Under the pieces are notes generated by a model. That model was not told the origin of the DNA. It made no database searches and worked only from the letters and a program-made list of their open reading frames with translations. From Chloroflexota bacterium (GTDB lineage: Bacteria > Chloroflexota > Limnocylindria > Limnocylindrales > CSP1-4), in assembly GCA_003141955.1 (NCBI GenBank), contig PLOC01000025.1, forward strand, positions 3,597-47,432: DNA of 43,836 nt. Reading direction: 5' to 3'. The position numbers were made by a program, and so were the translations under genes. Shown here in pieces: positions 27,435 through 40,095 of the stretch (within the stretch, counting starts at the first letter, position 1; each line of letters begins with the position of its first letter).

Positions 27435-29138
27435 ATGAGCGAGACCGCGCGCCCGGACCCACCCGGCTCGACCGACTCGCCGGCCCGACTGGCCGCGCCG
27501 GACCTGATCCGGTCACCGGAGGCGCCCGCGCCCGCCGCCCCGGCTCGGAGCATCAGGGCCCGCATCGGCTCCAATGCCCGCGAGGCGGCATGCCTGGCCG
27601 CGATCTTCCTGCTGGCCGCCGCGGACAGGCTCGTGAATCTGCCTGGGCGCGGGATCTGGGATTCGGACCAGGGCACGGAGATGGGCGCCATTTGGAACGC
27701 GGTCGTGACGCGCCAGCTGCCGACCTTTGGATCCCCGGCCTACAGCATCGGGGGCACGTTCCACCACGGGGCTCTCTTCTACGACCTCATGATCCCGGCG
27801 GCATGGCTGGGCAACGGCAATCCCACGGTCGTGGTCTTCGCCATCGCGCTCTTCGGCATCGCGGTCGTGCCGATGGTCTGGTGGACCGCCCGTTCGATCG
27901 GCGGCATGCCCGCGGGGCTCGCGGCCGCCCTGCTGGCCGCCGTTTCGCCGAGCCTGATCGACTACTCCACATTCCTGTGGAACCCCGTTCTAGTTGAGAC
28001 GGGAACTGCGCTCGCCTGCCTGGGTGCCTGGCAGGCGTGGCGGACGCGGCAGCCGCGCTGGTGGGTGGTCGCCGCGGCCGGCACCGCTCTGGCTTCGCAG
28101 TCCCACCTCACCGGCCTGGTCCTGATTCTCCCCATGGCCGCGCTATTCGCCCTGGCCTTGCGACGCGGTCCTTCCGGGCAGAGGCGCCGCCTCCTGGGTT
28201 GGGGGCTCGCCGGCGCCGGCGTCTTTGTCCTCACATGGTTGCCGTTGATCGTCTACGAGCTGGGCCACAACTTCAGCGAGACCAGGGCCATCCTCGCCTT
28301 CAACCAGCCGTCCCCACCGGCAGCCGGTCCTCTGGTCCAGGTCGCCTTCGGGGCCATGCGGATCGTCGCGTGGCCGCTGATGCACTGGCCTCTGGACGAT
28401 TTCCAGTCGGGCGCAGTTCTGGCGTTCGTCGCCTCCGTGGCCGTCGTCCTGGGTCTCGTCTGGCGTGTGGCCTGGGCTTTCGAACGCGGCCGGCCTGGAG
28501 CGACCTCCGCCGCCGGCGACGAGCGCGACTACGAGCGCCAGGGCCTTCGCTTCGTCGGCGGGTCGTTGCTGATCATCGTCCTGGTGCTCAGCCTGGGCCT
28601 CAAGGAGATCTCCCAGGTCGGGTCGGTGAACCAGGAGCAGTACCACTGCGTCGCCGATGTGCTGGTCATCCTTGGCGCGGCCCTGGTCGTGGGCGGGCTG
28701 TGGCGGACGGCCGGGGCCGGGCGGGCCGGGCTCGGTCGCTTGCTGGCGGTGGTGCTTCTGGCGGGCTTGACGGCCCTGGGCGTGAGCCACTGGCCGCCCC
28801 TCACCGCCCCGGATGGCGGCTGGCCCGCGGCCCAGGCGGCGGCCGACAGGCTGCGCACCGACGCGGCCGGAGGGTCGATCGCCCTCGTGAACCTGCCCAC
28901 ATTCAAGCAGGCCGATGCCTATGGCTACCCTCTCACCCTGGATGGGGTCCTGTGGGCGGCGCCGGATAGCGCGGCCACCGTCGTGATCCTGTGCGATTCG
29001 GGCTGGTACGAGGGCTGCGGGGGCGTGGCAGAGGTCGACTGGATCGCAACGAAGGCCGGCGGTGAGAACCTTCAACTGGTGGATCGCTTCGAGGCGGCTC
29101 CGGACCGGATACTGACGGTCTATCGGCGCAGCCCGTAG
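27435..29138 (+). CDS. GT-C-like multi-TM protein, tandem paralogue B
   Basis: GIWDSDQGTEMGAIWNAV, YSIGGTFHHGALFYDLMIPAAWLGNGNPTVVV; collinear with paralogue A. Confidence 0.7.
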   Translation: MSETARPDPPGSTDSPARLAAPDLIRSPEAPAPAAPARSIRARIGSNAREAACLAAIFLLAAADRLVNLPGRGIWDSDQGTEMGAIWNAVVTRQLPTFGSPAYSIGGTFHHGALFYDLMIPAAWLGNGNPTVVVFAIALFGIAVVPMVWWTARSIGGMPAGLAAALLAAVSPSLIDYSTFLWNPVLVETGTALACLGAWQAWRTRQPRWWVVAAAGTALASQSHLTGLVLILPMAALFALALRRGPSGQRRRLLGWGLAGAGVFVLTWLPLIVYELGHNFSETRAILAFNQPSPPAAGPLVQVAFGAMRIVAWPLMHWPLDDFQSGAVLAFVASVAVVLGLVWRVAWAFERGRPGATSAAGDERDYERQGLRFVGGSLLIIVLVLSLGLKEISQVGSVNQEQYHCVADVLVILGAALVVGGLWRTAGAGRAGLGRLLAVVLLAGLTALGVSHWPPLTAPDGGWPAAQAAADRLRTDAAGGSIALVNLPTFKQADAYGYPLTLDGVLWAAPDSAATVVILCDSGWYEGCGGVAEVDWIATKAGGENLQLVDRFEAAPDRILTVYRRSP

Positions 29139-29229
29139 GGCGCGGAAGGGGCGCGGCTACACGGCTGCGCTGATGCGCGGAACCGCCAGGCCGGACGTGG
29201 ACTTCGGGTGCGCCCTGGGGGCCCCGTGG

Positions 29230-29745
29230 CTAGCTGTCGCGGGCGGAGCGGGCCCGAGGCGGCAGCTGCCGGATCATCGGCCGGGCCGCGTGGCCGGCGA
29301 CCGCCGACAAGACCGGGGCGTCGCGGCGGTCGTCCAGGAGCCGGCGCGGCTCCATGGGGCGTTCCTCGGTCCGCATGCCGATGTAGCCGCGGCCGAAGCG
29401 GCGCATACGCACCGCGAGGTAGTACTCCATGATCTGGCGGACCTGCGGCTCCGTGAGCACATCGTCGGCCCGGAGGGCGTATTCGACGCGAGCCGTCGGA
29501 TTGATCGTGCCGCCGGTCACAACGCCCAGGTACAGCGGCGCATCGGCGTCGTCTCGGATCTCACGCAGTCCGCGGGCCAGCTTCGTAGCCGTTCCCAGGG
29601 ACGGCATCCGGTCGCCGCGGATCAGCCGGGAGATGGTCGAATGGTCAACGCCGGATTGCTGAGCCAGCTGGCGCTGCGACATCTTCTTCGTTCTGAGCTG
29701 GGCCCGCAGCCACTCGTTGAAGCCTCGCCCGTTCTGTACGGCCAT
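29230..29745 (-). CDS. XRE-family HTH transcriptional regulator
   Basis: FNEWLRAQLRTKKMSQRQLAQQSGVDHSTISRLIRGDRMPSLGTATKLARGL. Confidence 0.85.
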   Translation of the reverse strand: MAVQNGRGFNEWLRAQLRTKKMSQRQLAQQSGVDHSTISRLIRGDRMPSLGTATKLARGLREIRDDADAPLYLGVVTGGTINPTARVEYALRADDVLTEPQVRQIMEYYLAVRMRRFGRGYIGMRTEERPMEPRRLLDDRRDAPVLSAVAGHAARPMIRQLPPRARSARDS

Positions 29746-29880
29746 GCGCTTCGTAGGCTCCGATGGTCGGGCAACCTGCCCGCATACTGGAACTATCGGA
29801 GCGGTCAGCCAAAGCGTGAATGACCTTTTGGTACCGACGTGTGGCGACTGTCGGTTTGGCCGGCAAGGTGGCTGTAAGGT

Positions 29881-29920
29881 CGGATTGGGGCTGATTCGGG
29901 CAGATTCGGGCCGGCTCGGG
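29881..29920. repeat. 10-bp tandem repeat, 4 imperfect copies (consensus CNGATTCGGG)
   Basis: CGGATTGGGG / CTGATTCGGG / CAGATTCGGG / CCGGCTCGGG, contiguous, upstream of the XRE gene. Confidence 0.75.
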
Positions 29921-29973
29921 CATCTGGCCGCCTTGAGGGCCCTCTTTCGAGCCGTCGAACGGTCGCCGAAAGG

Positions 29974-31125
29974 TCAGGCCGGCGGCCGCATCGGCGCGAG
30001 TGAAGGCGGGATCTCCTCGACCTCCATGCCGCCGCCCCGCGGTTTGGAGGACAGAACGTAGGCGATGCCGCCCAGGATGACGATCGAGAAGACGGAGATC
30101 GCCCGGTCGACCACGACGATCGCCGTCGCGTGGACCGAGCTCTTCGTGAAGAACGTCTTCAGCACCCCGAGCATCCCCAGGTCCACGAGCCCGAGGCCGC
30201 CCGGAGTCAACGGCACGGCCGTCAGCAGCGATCCAATCAGGGCCACGAACATCGCTCCCGATAGGCCCAGGTCGACGTCGTTGAAGCCGAGGGCGCGGAC
30301 GACGAAGTACAGGCGCAGCGCCTCGCTGGCCCAGATCAGCAGGGTCAGCAGGCCGAGGACGGGCAGGCCTCGCAAGCCGACGGAACCGAAGACGCCCTCC
30401 TCGAAGCGGTCGTACAGCTCGACGAAGCGGGCCGGCAGCGGCAGTACGCCGATGACACGGCGACCGAAGCTGCGCATCGCAACCATGGCCACGATCAGCA
30501 CCACCACGATCACGACGCCGAAGGCGAAGATGTACTGCGTGCCGCCCGGCAGATCGTTGAGGCTGCCACGGAACCTGATGTACCCGGCGGCTACGCCCAG
30601 CGCCGCGATGGCGACCAGATCCAGGATGCGCTCCATGAAGACCGTGCCCAGCGTTCGCGTCGCCGAGACCGGGCTGTTCTGCTTGACCAGATAGGCGCGA
30701 TACAGGTCGCCGAGCTTCGCCGGGACGATGCAGTTGACGAACCACGAGAGAAACAGGATCTCTGTCGCGTCGCCCGTCTTGACCTTGTAGCCGGCACCGC
30801 GCAGGAGCTTCGTCCAGCGAAAGCCCCGCAGCGGGAAGCCCGCGTAGTAGATCAGAAAGGCAACCACGATGAAGCGCGGATCGGCGCCTCCGATAGCCCC
30901 CGGCACCTGGCTCATCATGTCCCGGTTGAGGGCCACCGCGATGGCGATGATGGCGATCGGGACGGCGATCGACAGGATGGTGCGCGGCTGGCGGAGGCGC
31001 CTGACGAGCGACATCTGCTCGGCCGGCGGAACCTCGACCGGCACCTCCGGATTGATGAGCGCGTCGGCCTCCTGCTCGAGCGGTTCACCGATCGGGTGGT
31101 GATGATGTTCTACCTGCTCGGTCAC
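29974..31125 (-). CDS. Lysylphosphatidylglycerol synthase TM-region / YbhN-like flippase family protein
   Basis: FRWTKLLRGAGYKVKTGDATEILFLSWFVNCIVPAKLGDLYRAYLVK...MERILDLVAIAALG; about 8 TM segments. Confidence 0.85.
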   Translation of the reverse strand: MTEQVEHHHHPIGEPLEQEADALINPEVPVEVPPAEQMSLVRRLRQPRTILSIAVPIAIIAIAVALNRDMMSQVPGAIGGADPRFIVVAFLIYYAGFPLRGFRWTKLLRGAGYKVKTGDATEILFLSWFVNCIVPAKLGDLYRAYLVKQNSPVSATRTLGTVFMERILDLVAIAALGVAAGYIRFRGSLNDLPGGTQYIFAFGVVIVVVLIVAMVAMRSFGRRVIGVLPLPARFVELYDRFEEGVFGSVGLRGLPVLGLLTLLIWASEALRLYFVVRALGFNDVDLGLSGAMFVALIGSLLTAVPLTPGGLGLVDLGMLGVLKTFFTKSSVHATAIVVVDRAISVFSIVILGGIAYVLSSKPRGGGMEVEEIPPSLAPMRPPA

Positions 31126-31865
31126 CGGATCTCTCCCCTGGTTTCCTGGGCCCGGCGCCGGCCGTTCCCCTTCATCGACTGGACAACCTTGGCAACCGGC
31201 GTCCAGGCGCGCACGTAGAAGCTGGCGCGTCCGGGCACGAAGTCCACCGTCGAAAGGCCCGCAACCAGGCCCTCCGGTGTGCCGGGGTCGCCGGTCACGA
31301 TGTTGTAGGTGACGCCGACCTCCAGGACGGTGTGCGAGTCGGATGCGCCGACCCCCGGCAGCCCGTGCTCGCGGGCGAACAGCGCCGCCTTCTCGTTGGC
31401 CGAGCCGCCGACCACCCGGGCGTTGTATGCCTCCACCCAGTCAACCAGATGGGCGATCGATTCGAGCACGGCGCCGCTCTTTCGACCGAACCCGCGCAGA
31501 CCGTCGAATGGATGCGGGACGCCCACCAGGCCGCCCTGCTCTCGGACCGCGGCGATCGTCTCGACGGCCGACATGCCGGGCGGGACGGCCTCTCTCAGGA
31601 AGACCGCGATCAGGTCGCCGTCGGCCGTCTTGACCTCCTCGCCGACGATGATCGTCAGCTCGGGCGGGGCGGTGTCGCGAAGCCGGAGGGCGGCGTCGAT
31701 CCGGTCGTGGTCCGTGACTGCCAGATGCGTGAGACCGCGCCTGGCCGCGGCCCGAGCCACGGCCTGGGGGTCGGCCAGCGAGTCGAAGCTGCCGCTCGTG
31801 TGACAGTGCAGTTCGATAAACGCCCGCCGGGCGGGGGTCGCAACCAGTTCCTCGGCAACGCCCAT
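31122..31865 (-). CDS. PHP-domain metal-dependent phosphoesterase
   Basis: FIELHCHTSGSFDSLADP, LTHLAVTDHDRIDAA, VPHPFDGLRGFG, GLPGVGASDSHTVLEVG. TAATG overlap with mreB. Confidence 0.85.
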   Translation of the reverse strand: MGVAEELVATPARRAFIELHCHTSGSFDSLADPQAVARAAARRGLTHLAVTDHDRIDAALRLRDTAPPELTIIVGEEVKTADGDLIAVFLREAVPPGMSAVETIAAVREQGGLVGVPHPFDGLRGFGRKSGAVLESIAHLVDWVEAYNARVVGGSANEKAALFAREHGLPGVGASDSHTVLEVGVTYNIVTGDPGTPEGLVAGLSTVDFVPGRASFYVRAWTPVAKVVQSMKGNGRRRAQETRGEIR

Positions 31866-32866
31866 TACATCTGCGGGCCGAGGTACTTCTTGTAGAAGTC
31901 GAAGTGCTCCAGGGCGAGGCCTGTGCCGCGGGCGACGCAGTTCATGGCGTCGTCGGCGACGTGGCACGGCACGCCCGTGACCTGAGTGAGCAGCTTGTCG
32001 ATGTTGCGCAGCAAAGAGCCGCCGCCGGACATCACCATGCCCTTGTCGATGATGTCGCTCGAGAGCTCGGGCGGGGTCTGCTCCAGGACAAGGCGCACGG
32101 CGCCGATGATCTGCTGGAGCGGCGGCTCCATCGCCTCCATGACTTCGGAGCTCGTCATCGGGATGGTGCGCGGCAGGCCGGCGATCAGGTCGCGGCCGCG
32201 GACGTCCATCGTCAACTCTCGCTCGAGCGGAAGCGCCGTCCCGATCGCGATCTTGACTTCCTCGGCGGTGCGGTCGCCGACCATCAGGTTGTACTTCTTG
32301 CGAATGTAGCTGGCGATGGCCTCGTCGATCTTGTTGCCGCCGACCCGAAGGCTTGTCGACACCACGATCGCGCCGAGCGAGAGAACCGCGATCTCGCTGG
32401 TGCCGCCACCGATGTCGATGATCATGGCCCCCGAGGGCCCGCTGATCGGGACGGCCGCGCCGATCGCGGCGGCCATCGGCTCCTCGATCAGGTACGCCTC
32501 GCCCGCGCCCGCCTTGAGGGCCGCGTCGCGGACGGCGCGCTTCTCGACGCTGGTGACTCCGGCCGGCACGCTGATCATGACTTCGGGCTTGCCCCATCCG
32601 AACCGCCGACCCAGCTGGACCTTCTGGATGAAGTGGCGCAGCAGCGCCTCGGTGATGACGTAGTCGGCGATGACTCCTGCCCGCATCGGGCGGATGGCCT
32701 GGATGTTGGCGGGAGTACGGCCGATCATTTCGCGGGCTTCCGCGCCCACAGCGACGATCACGTTGTCGTCATCGACGGCAACCACGGAGGGCTCCTGCAT
32801 CACGATGCCCTTGCCCTGGACGAAGACCATCACATTGGCGGTGCCCAAGTCGATACCGATTTTCAT
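31865..32866 (-). CDS. mreB: Rod-shape determining protein MreB/Mbl
   Basis: MKIGIDLGTANVMVFVQGKGIVMQEPSVVAVD, IEEPMAAAIGA, MIIDIGGGTSEIAVLSLG, GGGSLLRNIDKLL. Confidence 0.93.
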   Translation of the reverse strand: MKIGIDLGTANVMVFVQGKGIVMQEPSVVAVDDDNVIVAVGAEAREMIGRTPANIQAIRPMRAGVIADYVITEALLRHFIQKVQLGRRFGWGKPEVMISVPAGVTSVEKRAVRDAALKAGAGEAYLIEEPMAAAIGAAVPISGPSGAMIIDIGGGTSEIAVLSLGAIVVSTSLRVGGNKIDEAIASYIRKKYNLMVGDRTAEEVKIAIGTALPLERELTMDVRGRDLIAGLPRTIPMTSSEVMEAMEPPLQQIIGAVRLVLEQTPPELSSDIIDKGMVMSGGGSLLRNIDKLLTQVTGVPCHVADDAMNCVARGTGLALEHFDFYKKYLGPQM

Positions 32867-32872
32867 GCCGCT

Positions 32873-32878
32873 ACGCTA
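32873..32878 (-). promoter_or_regulatory. Candidate -10 (TAGCGT) 6 nt upstream of mreB ATG; its TAG is the murA stop codon
   Basis: Minus strand TAGCGT-AGCGGC-ATG. Confidence 0.35.
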
Positions 32879-34207
32879 TGTCCCTTCCGCAAGCCGTTCG
32901 ATCCTGGCGCCGAGCTCCAGGAATTTCGTGTCGATCTTCTCATAGCCGCGGTGTACGTGGTGCGCGCCGCGAATCGTGGTCACGCCCTCGGCAGCCAGAG
33001 CCGCCAGGATAAGCGACGCACCGGCTCGGAGATCGCCGATCTCGACATCCACCCCGCGGAGCCGCGTCGGGCCATGGATGGTGGCGTGATGACTGTCCGG
33101 GATCTCGATCTGGGCGCCCATGCGGCGAAGCTCGCCGAGCCACTCCAGGCGGTCCTCGAAAATCGTCTCGGTGACGTGGCTGTCGCCTGCGGCCTGGGTG
33201 AGCAGCACGCACGTGGGCGGCTGAAGATCGGTCGCGAGGCCCGGGTACGGTTGCGTCTCGATGTCGGCGCACCTGAACGGATGAAGGTCGGCGCCGGTTG
33301 CGTCCACCTCGACCGTGTCGGCGCCGCAGCTGACCGAGACGCCCATCTCCGACATTACTCCTAGGAGCGCGTCGAAGTGGCCGCACGGGGCATTGCGGAG
33401 CGTCACTCGACCGCGCGTGACGGCGGCCGCGACGACGAAGGTCCCGGCCTCGATGCGGTCGGAGACGACGGCGTGCTGGGCGCCCCGCAGCCGGCGCCGG
33501 CCCTCGATCTCGATGCGATTTGGCGCCGTCCGCTCGACCTCGGCGCCCATGTCCACCAGGAAGGCGATCAGGTCGTCGATCTCGGGCTCCCGCGCCGCGG
33601 GCTCGATGATCGTGTGCCCGACCGCGAGGGTCGCCGCGAGGATGGCGTTCTCGGTGCCCATGACCGTGATCTGCGGAAACGTCACGCGGCCGCCACGCAG
33701 CCGGCCCGGGGCCTTGGCGAAGTAGTAGCCGTTGCGGTACTCGATGTCCGCGCCCAGGGCCCGCATCGCGTCGACGTGCAGGTTCACGGGCCGGCGGCCG
33801 ATCCGGTCGCCGCCGGGGTTGCTGATGATGACCCGCCCGAAACGCGTGAGCAGCGGGCCCAGCAGGATGAAGCTGGCCCGCATCTTGGCTGCGGCCTCGA
33901 GGGGCACGAACAGCCACTCGGCGTCGCCGCTGGCGACTTCGTAGACGTTGGGCTCGGGATGATCGACGGTCACGCCGATGTCTTCGAGGACTTCGGCCAG
34001 GACCCGAACGTCCTCGATCTCGGGCACGTTCGTGAAACGGCAGCGCTCGCCGGTCAGCGTGGCGGCGGCCATCAGCTTGAGCGCGGCGTTCTTGGCGCCG
34101 CTGATCGCGACCGAGCCTTCCAGGCGGCGGCCGCCCTCGATTCGGAAGACCTCCCGGCCTACTTCCTCGGGCTTGAACTCCCAGTGGAACGGGCGAGCGT
34201 CGGCCAT
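32876..34207 (-). CDS. murA: UDP-N-acetylglucosamine 1-carboxyvinyltransferase (MurA), Cys-to-Asp type
   Basis: SGAKNAALKLMAAATL, MRASFILLGPLLTRFG, NPGGDRIGRRPVNLHVDAMRALGA, DRIEAGTF. Asp134 replaces the usual catalytic-loop Cys. Confidence 0.93.
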   Translation of the reverse strand: MADARPFHWEFKPEEVGREVFRIEGGRRLEGSVAISGAKNAALKLMAAATLTGERCRFTNVPEIEDVRVLAEVLEDIGVTVDHPEPNVYEVASGDAEWLFVPLEAAAKMRASFILLGPLLTRFGRVIISNPGGDRIGRRPVNLHVDAMRALGADIEYRNGYYFAKAPGRLRGGRVTFPQITVMGTENAILAATLAVGHTIIEPAAREPEIDDLIAFLVDMGAEVERTAPNRIEIEGRRRLRGAQHAVVSDRIEAGTFVVAAAVTRGRVTLRNAPCGHFDALLGVMSEMGVSVSCGADTVEVDATGADLHPFRCADIETQPYPGLATDLQPPTCVLLTQAAGDSHVTETIFEDRLEWLGELRRMGAQIEIPDSHHATIHGPTRLRGVDVEIGDLRAGASLILAALAAEGVTTIRGAHHVHRGYEKIDTKFLELGARIERLAEGT

Positions 34208-34209
34208 CG

Positions 34210-34689
34210 CTATTCGCCGCCCGGCGGTTCCTCGCGATGCGTCTCCGGATGTCGGCGCGCCGCCTCGTGCGGCCCTCGCGGTCTGCGCTCCCCGCGCTCG
34301 GCGACCCGGATTCGGATGAGCGCGCGCTGGAGAGCGGCCCGCGCGACTGCCAGGTCGGCCGGCTCCACGAAGCCGCCTTCGATGACCCGCTCTGCCTCAC
34401 GGCGGGCGCGCTCGGCGCGTTCGAGATCGATCTCGGAGGCCATGTCGGCGGTCTCGGCCAGGACGACGACGCGATCTGGCCGGACCTGCAGGAACCCGCC
34501 GAAGATGGCGAACTCCTGCTCCTGCCCGCCGCTCTTGAGGCGCAGCACGCCCTGACCGAGCGTCGAGATCAACGGGGCGTGGTGCGGCAGGATGCCGAGC
34601 TCGCCCTCGCTGCCGGGGACGATGACCTCGTCCACGTCGCCCGTGAAGGCCCGTTTCTCAGGAGTGACGATCTCGAGATGGAGGGGCAC
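34210..34689 (-). CDS. atpC: ATP synthase epsilon subunit
   Basis: MPLHLEIVTPEKRAFTGDVDEVIVPGSEGELGILPHHAPLISTLGQGVLRL. Confidence 0.93.
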   Translation of the reverse strand: MPLHLEIVTPEKRAFTGDVDEVIVPGSEGELGILPHHAPLISTLGQGVLRLKSGGQEQEFAIFGGFLQVRPDRVVVLAETADMASEIDLERAERARREAERVIEGGFVEPADLAVARAALQRALIRIRVAERGERRPRGPHEAARRHPETHREEPPGGE

Positions 34690-34769
34690 TACTTCATTCC
34701 TTCACTTCGTCCCGGCCGGGCCGTGGCGTCGGCCCGCGGTGCCGAGACGGACCGGCACGAGGTTCGCGG

Positions 34770-37072
<2,303 letters not shown>

Positions 37073-37104
37073 GCTGCCCTACCTGTGGTTGCGCCGCCCT
37101 CGCC

Positions 37105-38637
<1,533 letters not shown>

Positions 38638-38682
38638 GCCTTCTCCGTTCGGCCCGCGGGCCCGCCGAGGCGGCGCCCGACT

Positions 38683-39225
38683 CTAGCCCATTCCCTGGAC
38701 CAGCCGCCTGCGGAGCCGCTCGAGGCGGCCGCGAACGCTGGCGTCGATTAGCCGGTCTCCGATCCTGACGGTGAGCCCGCCCATGAGGGACGGATCCGTC
38801 TGCGTGCCCAGCTCCACCTTGCTCCCGGCGAGCTGCTCTACACGAGTCCGGACCGCCGCCAGCTCCTCGGCGGAGAGCGCCACGGGCGTCGTGACCGTCG
38901 CGGCGACGATGCCCCGCGACTGGCGGACCAGGGCATCGTACTCGGCGGACACGGACGGCAGGATGGCGAAGCGGCCCCGTTTCGTGAGGAGCAGGGCGAG
39001 GTTCAGAACCTGCTGCGAGACGCGGCCGCCAAGCAACTGCTCGACGGCCTTGCGCCGGTGCCCGAAGGCCACGGCCGGGCTGTCCACGTCCCGGGCTACC
39101 CGCTCGTCGCTGGCCAGCCCGGCGGCGAAGGCCAGCTCGCGCCCCCACGCGTCGACGGTCCCGTCGCGAGTGGCGACCTCGAAAGCGGCTTCCGCGTAGC
39201 GCCGTCCGGTGCCGATGCGCAGCAT
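38683..39225 (-). CDS. atpH: ATP synthase delta subunit
   Basis: RYAEAAFEVATRDG, VTTPVALSAEELAAVRTRVEQLAGSKVELGTQTDPSLMGGLTVRIGDRLIDASVRGRLERL. Confidence 0.92.
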   Translation of the reverse strand: MLRIGTGRRYAEAAFEVATRDGTVDAWGRELAFAAGLASDERVARDVDSPAVAFGHRRKAVEQLLGGRVSQQVLNLALLLTKRGRFAILPSVSAEYDALVRQSRGIVAATVTTPVALSAEELAAVRTRVEQLAGSKVELGTQTDPSLMGGLTVRIGDRLIDASVRGRLERLRRRLVQGMG

Positions 39226-39803
39226 CAGTTGGTCCGTCCCCCGCCGTTGACGGAGCGATCGGCGAGGAACTCCTCGACGAGGCGCCGCTGGCGGGCGTCG
39301 GTCATCGTCTCGCCCACGACCTTGCCGGCCGCGGCAAGTGCCAGGTCGGCCACTTGGGCGCGGAGATCCGCAAGCGCGCGGTCGCGCTCCGCGACGATGT
39401 CGGCGGCCGCCTTCTTTCGGAGCCTCTCTAGCTCTTCACGGGTGGCGGCGATATCGGCGTCGCGGAGTTCCTGCGCGGACTTCTGGGCCGCGGCGACAAG
39501 GGCCTGAGCCTCGCGGCGCGCCTGCACCATCGCCTGGTCGCGCTCCGCTGCGCCGGCATCGCGATCCTTGCGAGCCTGCTCGGCGTCGGCCAGCCCCTGG
39601 TCGACGCGGGCTTTGCGCTGGGCCAGGATGTTGGCGATCGGATCGAACCCGAACCGCCAGATCAGGGCCAGGAACACGAGGAAGTTGAGCGCCGCAACGA
39701 TCACCCAGAAGAAGTTGATGGACAGGCCAGGCGCAGACGCCGCCGTCGTCGAAGCCGCAACCGTCGCAGCGGCTGTCGCGGCAGCTGTCGCCAGGGGGTT
39801 CAC
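39225..39803 (-). CDS. atpF: ATP synthase b subunit
   Basis: N-terminal TM (FFWVIVAALNFLVFLALIWRFGFDPI) followed by a long charged Ala-rich helix. Confidence 0.92.
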   Translation of the reverse strand: MNPLATAAATAAATVAASTTAASAPGLSINFFWVIVAALNFLVFLALIWRFGFDPIANILAQRKARVDQGLADAEQARKDRDAGAAERDQAMVQARREAQALVAAAQKSAQELRDADIAATREELERLRKKAAADIVAERDRALADLRAQVADLALAAAGKVVGETMTDARQRRLVEEFLADRSVNGGGRTN

Positions 39804-39827
39804 TCGACTCGCTCCGTGACCTCGGCC

Positions 39828-40043
39828 CTACTTGATGAAGATGGTCAGCAGGCCAACGACGATCGCCAGCACGCCGAGGCCTTCGGCGAAGCCGGCCAGG
39901 ATGATCGCCAGGCCGCGGATCTGGCCGGCTGCATCGGGGTTGCGCCCGATGGCGTTGCTGGACATGCCGGCCAGGATGCCGATGCCGATGCCGGGGCCGA
40001 TGACGCCCATGGCTGCGAGTCCGGCTCCGATGTGCTCGAGCAT
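39828..40043 (-). CDS. atpE: ATP synthase c subunit
   Basis: MLEHIGAGLAAMGVIGPGIGIGILAGMSSNAIGRNPDAAGQIRGLAIILAGFAEGLGVLAIVVGLLTIFIK; SD AAGGAGG upstream of ATG 40043. Confidence 0.95.
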   Translation of the reverse strand: MLEHIGAGLAAMGVIGPGIGIGILAGMSSNAIGRNPDAAGQIRGLAIILAGFAEGLGVLAIVVGLLTIFIK

Positions 40044-40095
40044 GAGGATGTCCTCCTTGTCCCGGACCGAGCCCGGGCAGTCGCATTGCTGGCGG

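Noticed and set aside
29230-29745. XRE regulator as a sign of a prophage or toxin-antitoxin system
   Set aside because: No phage genes and no adjacent small toxin-like gene; neighbours are ordinary membrane enzymes.
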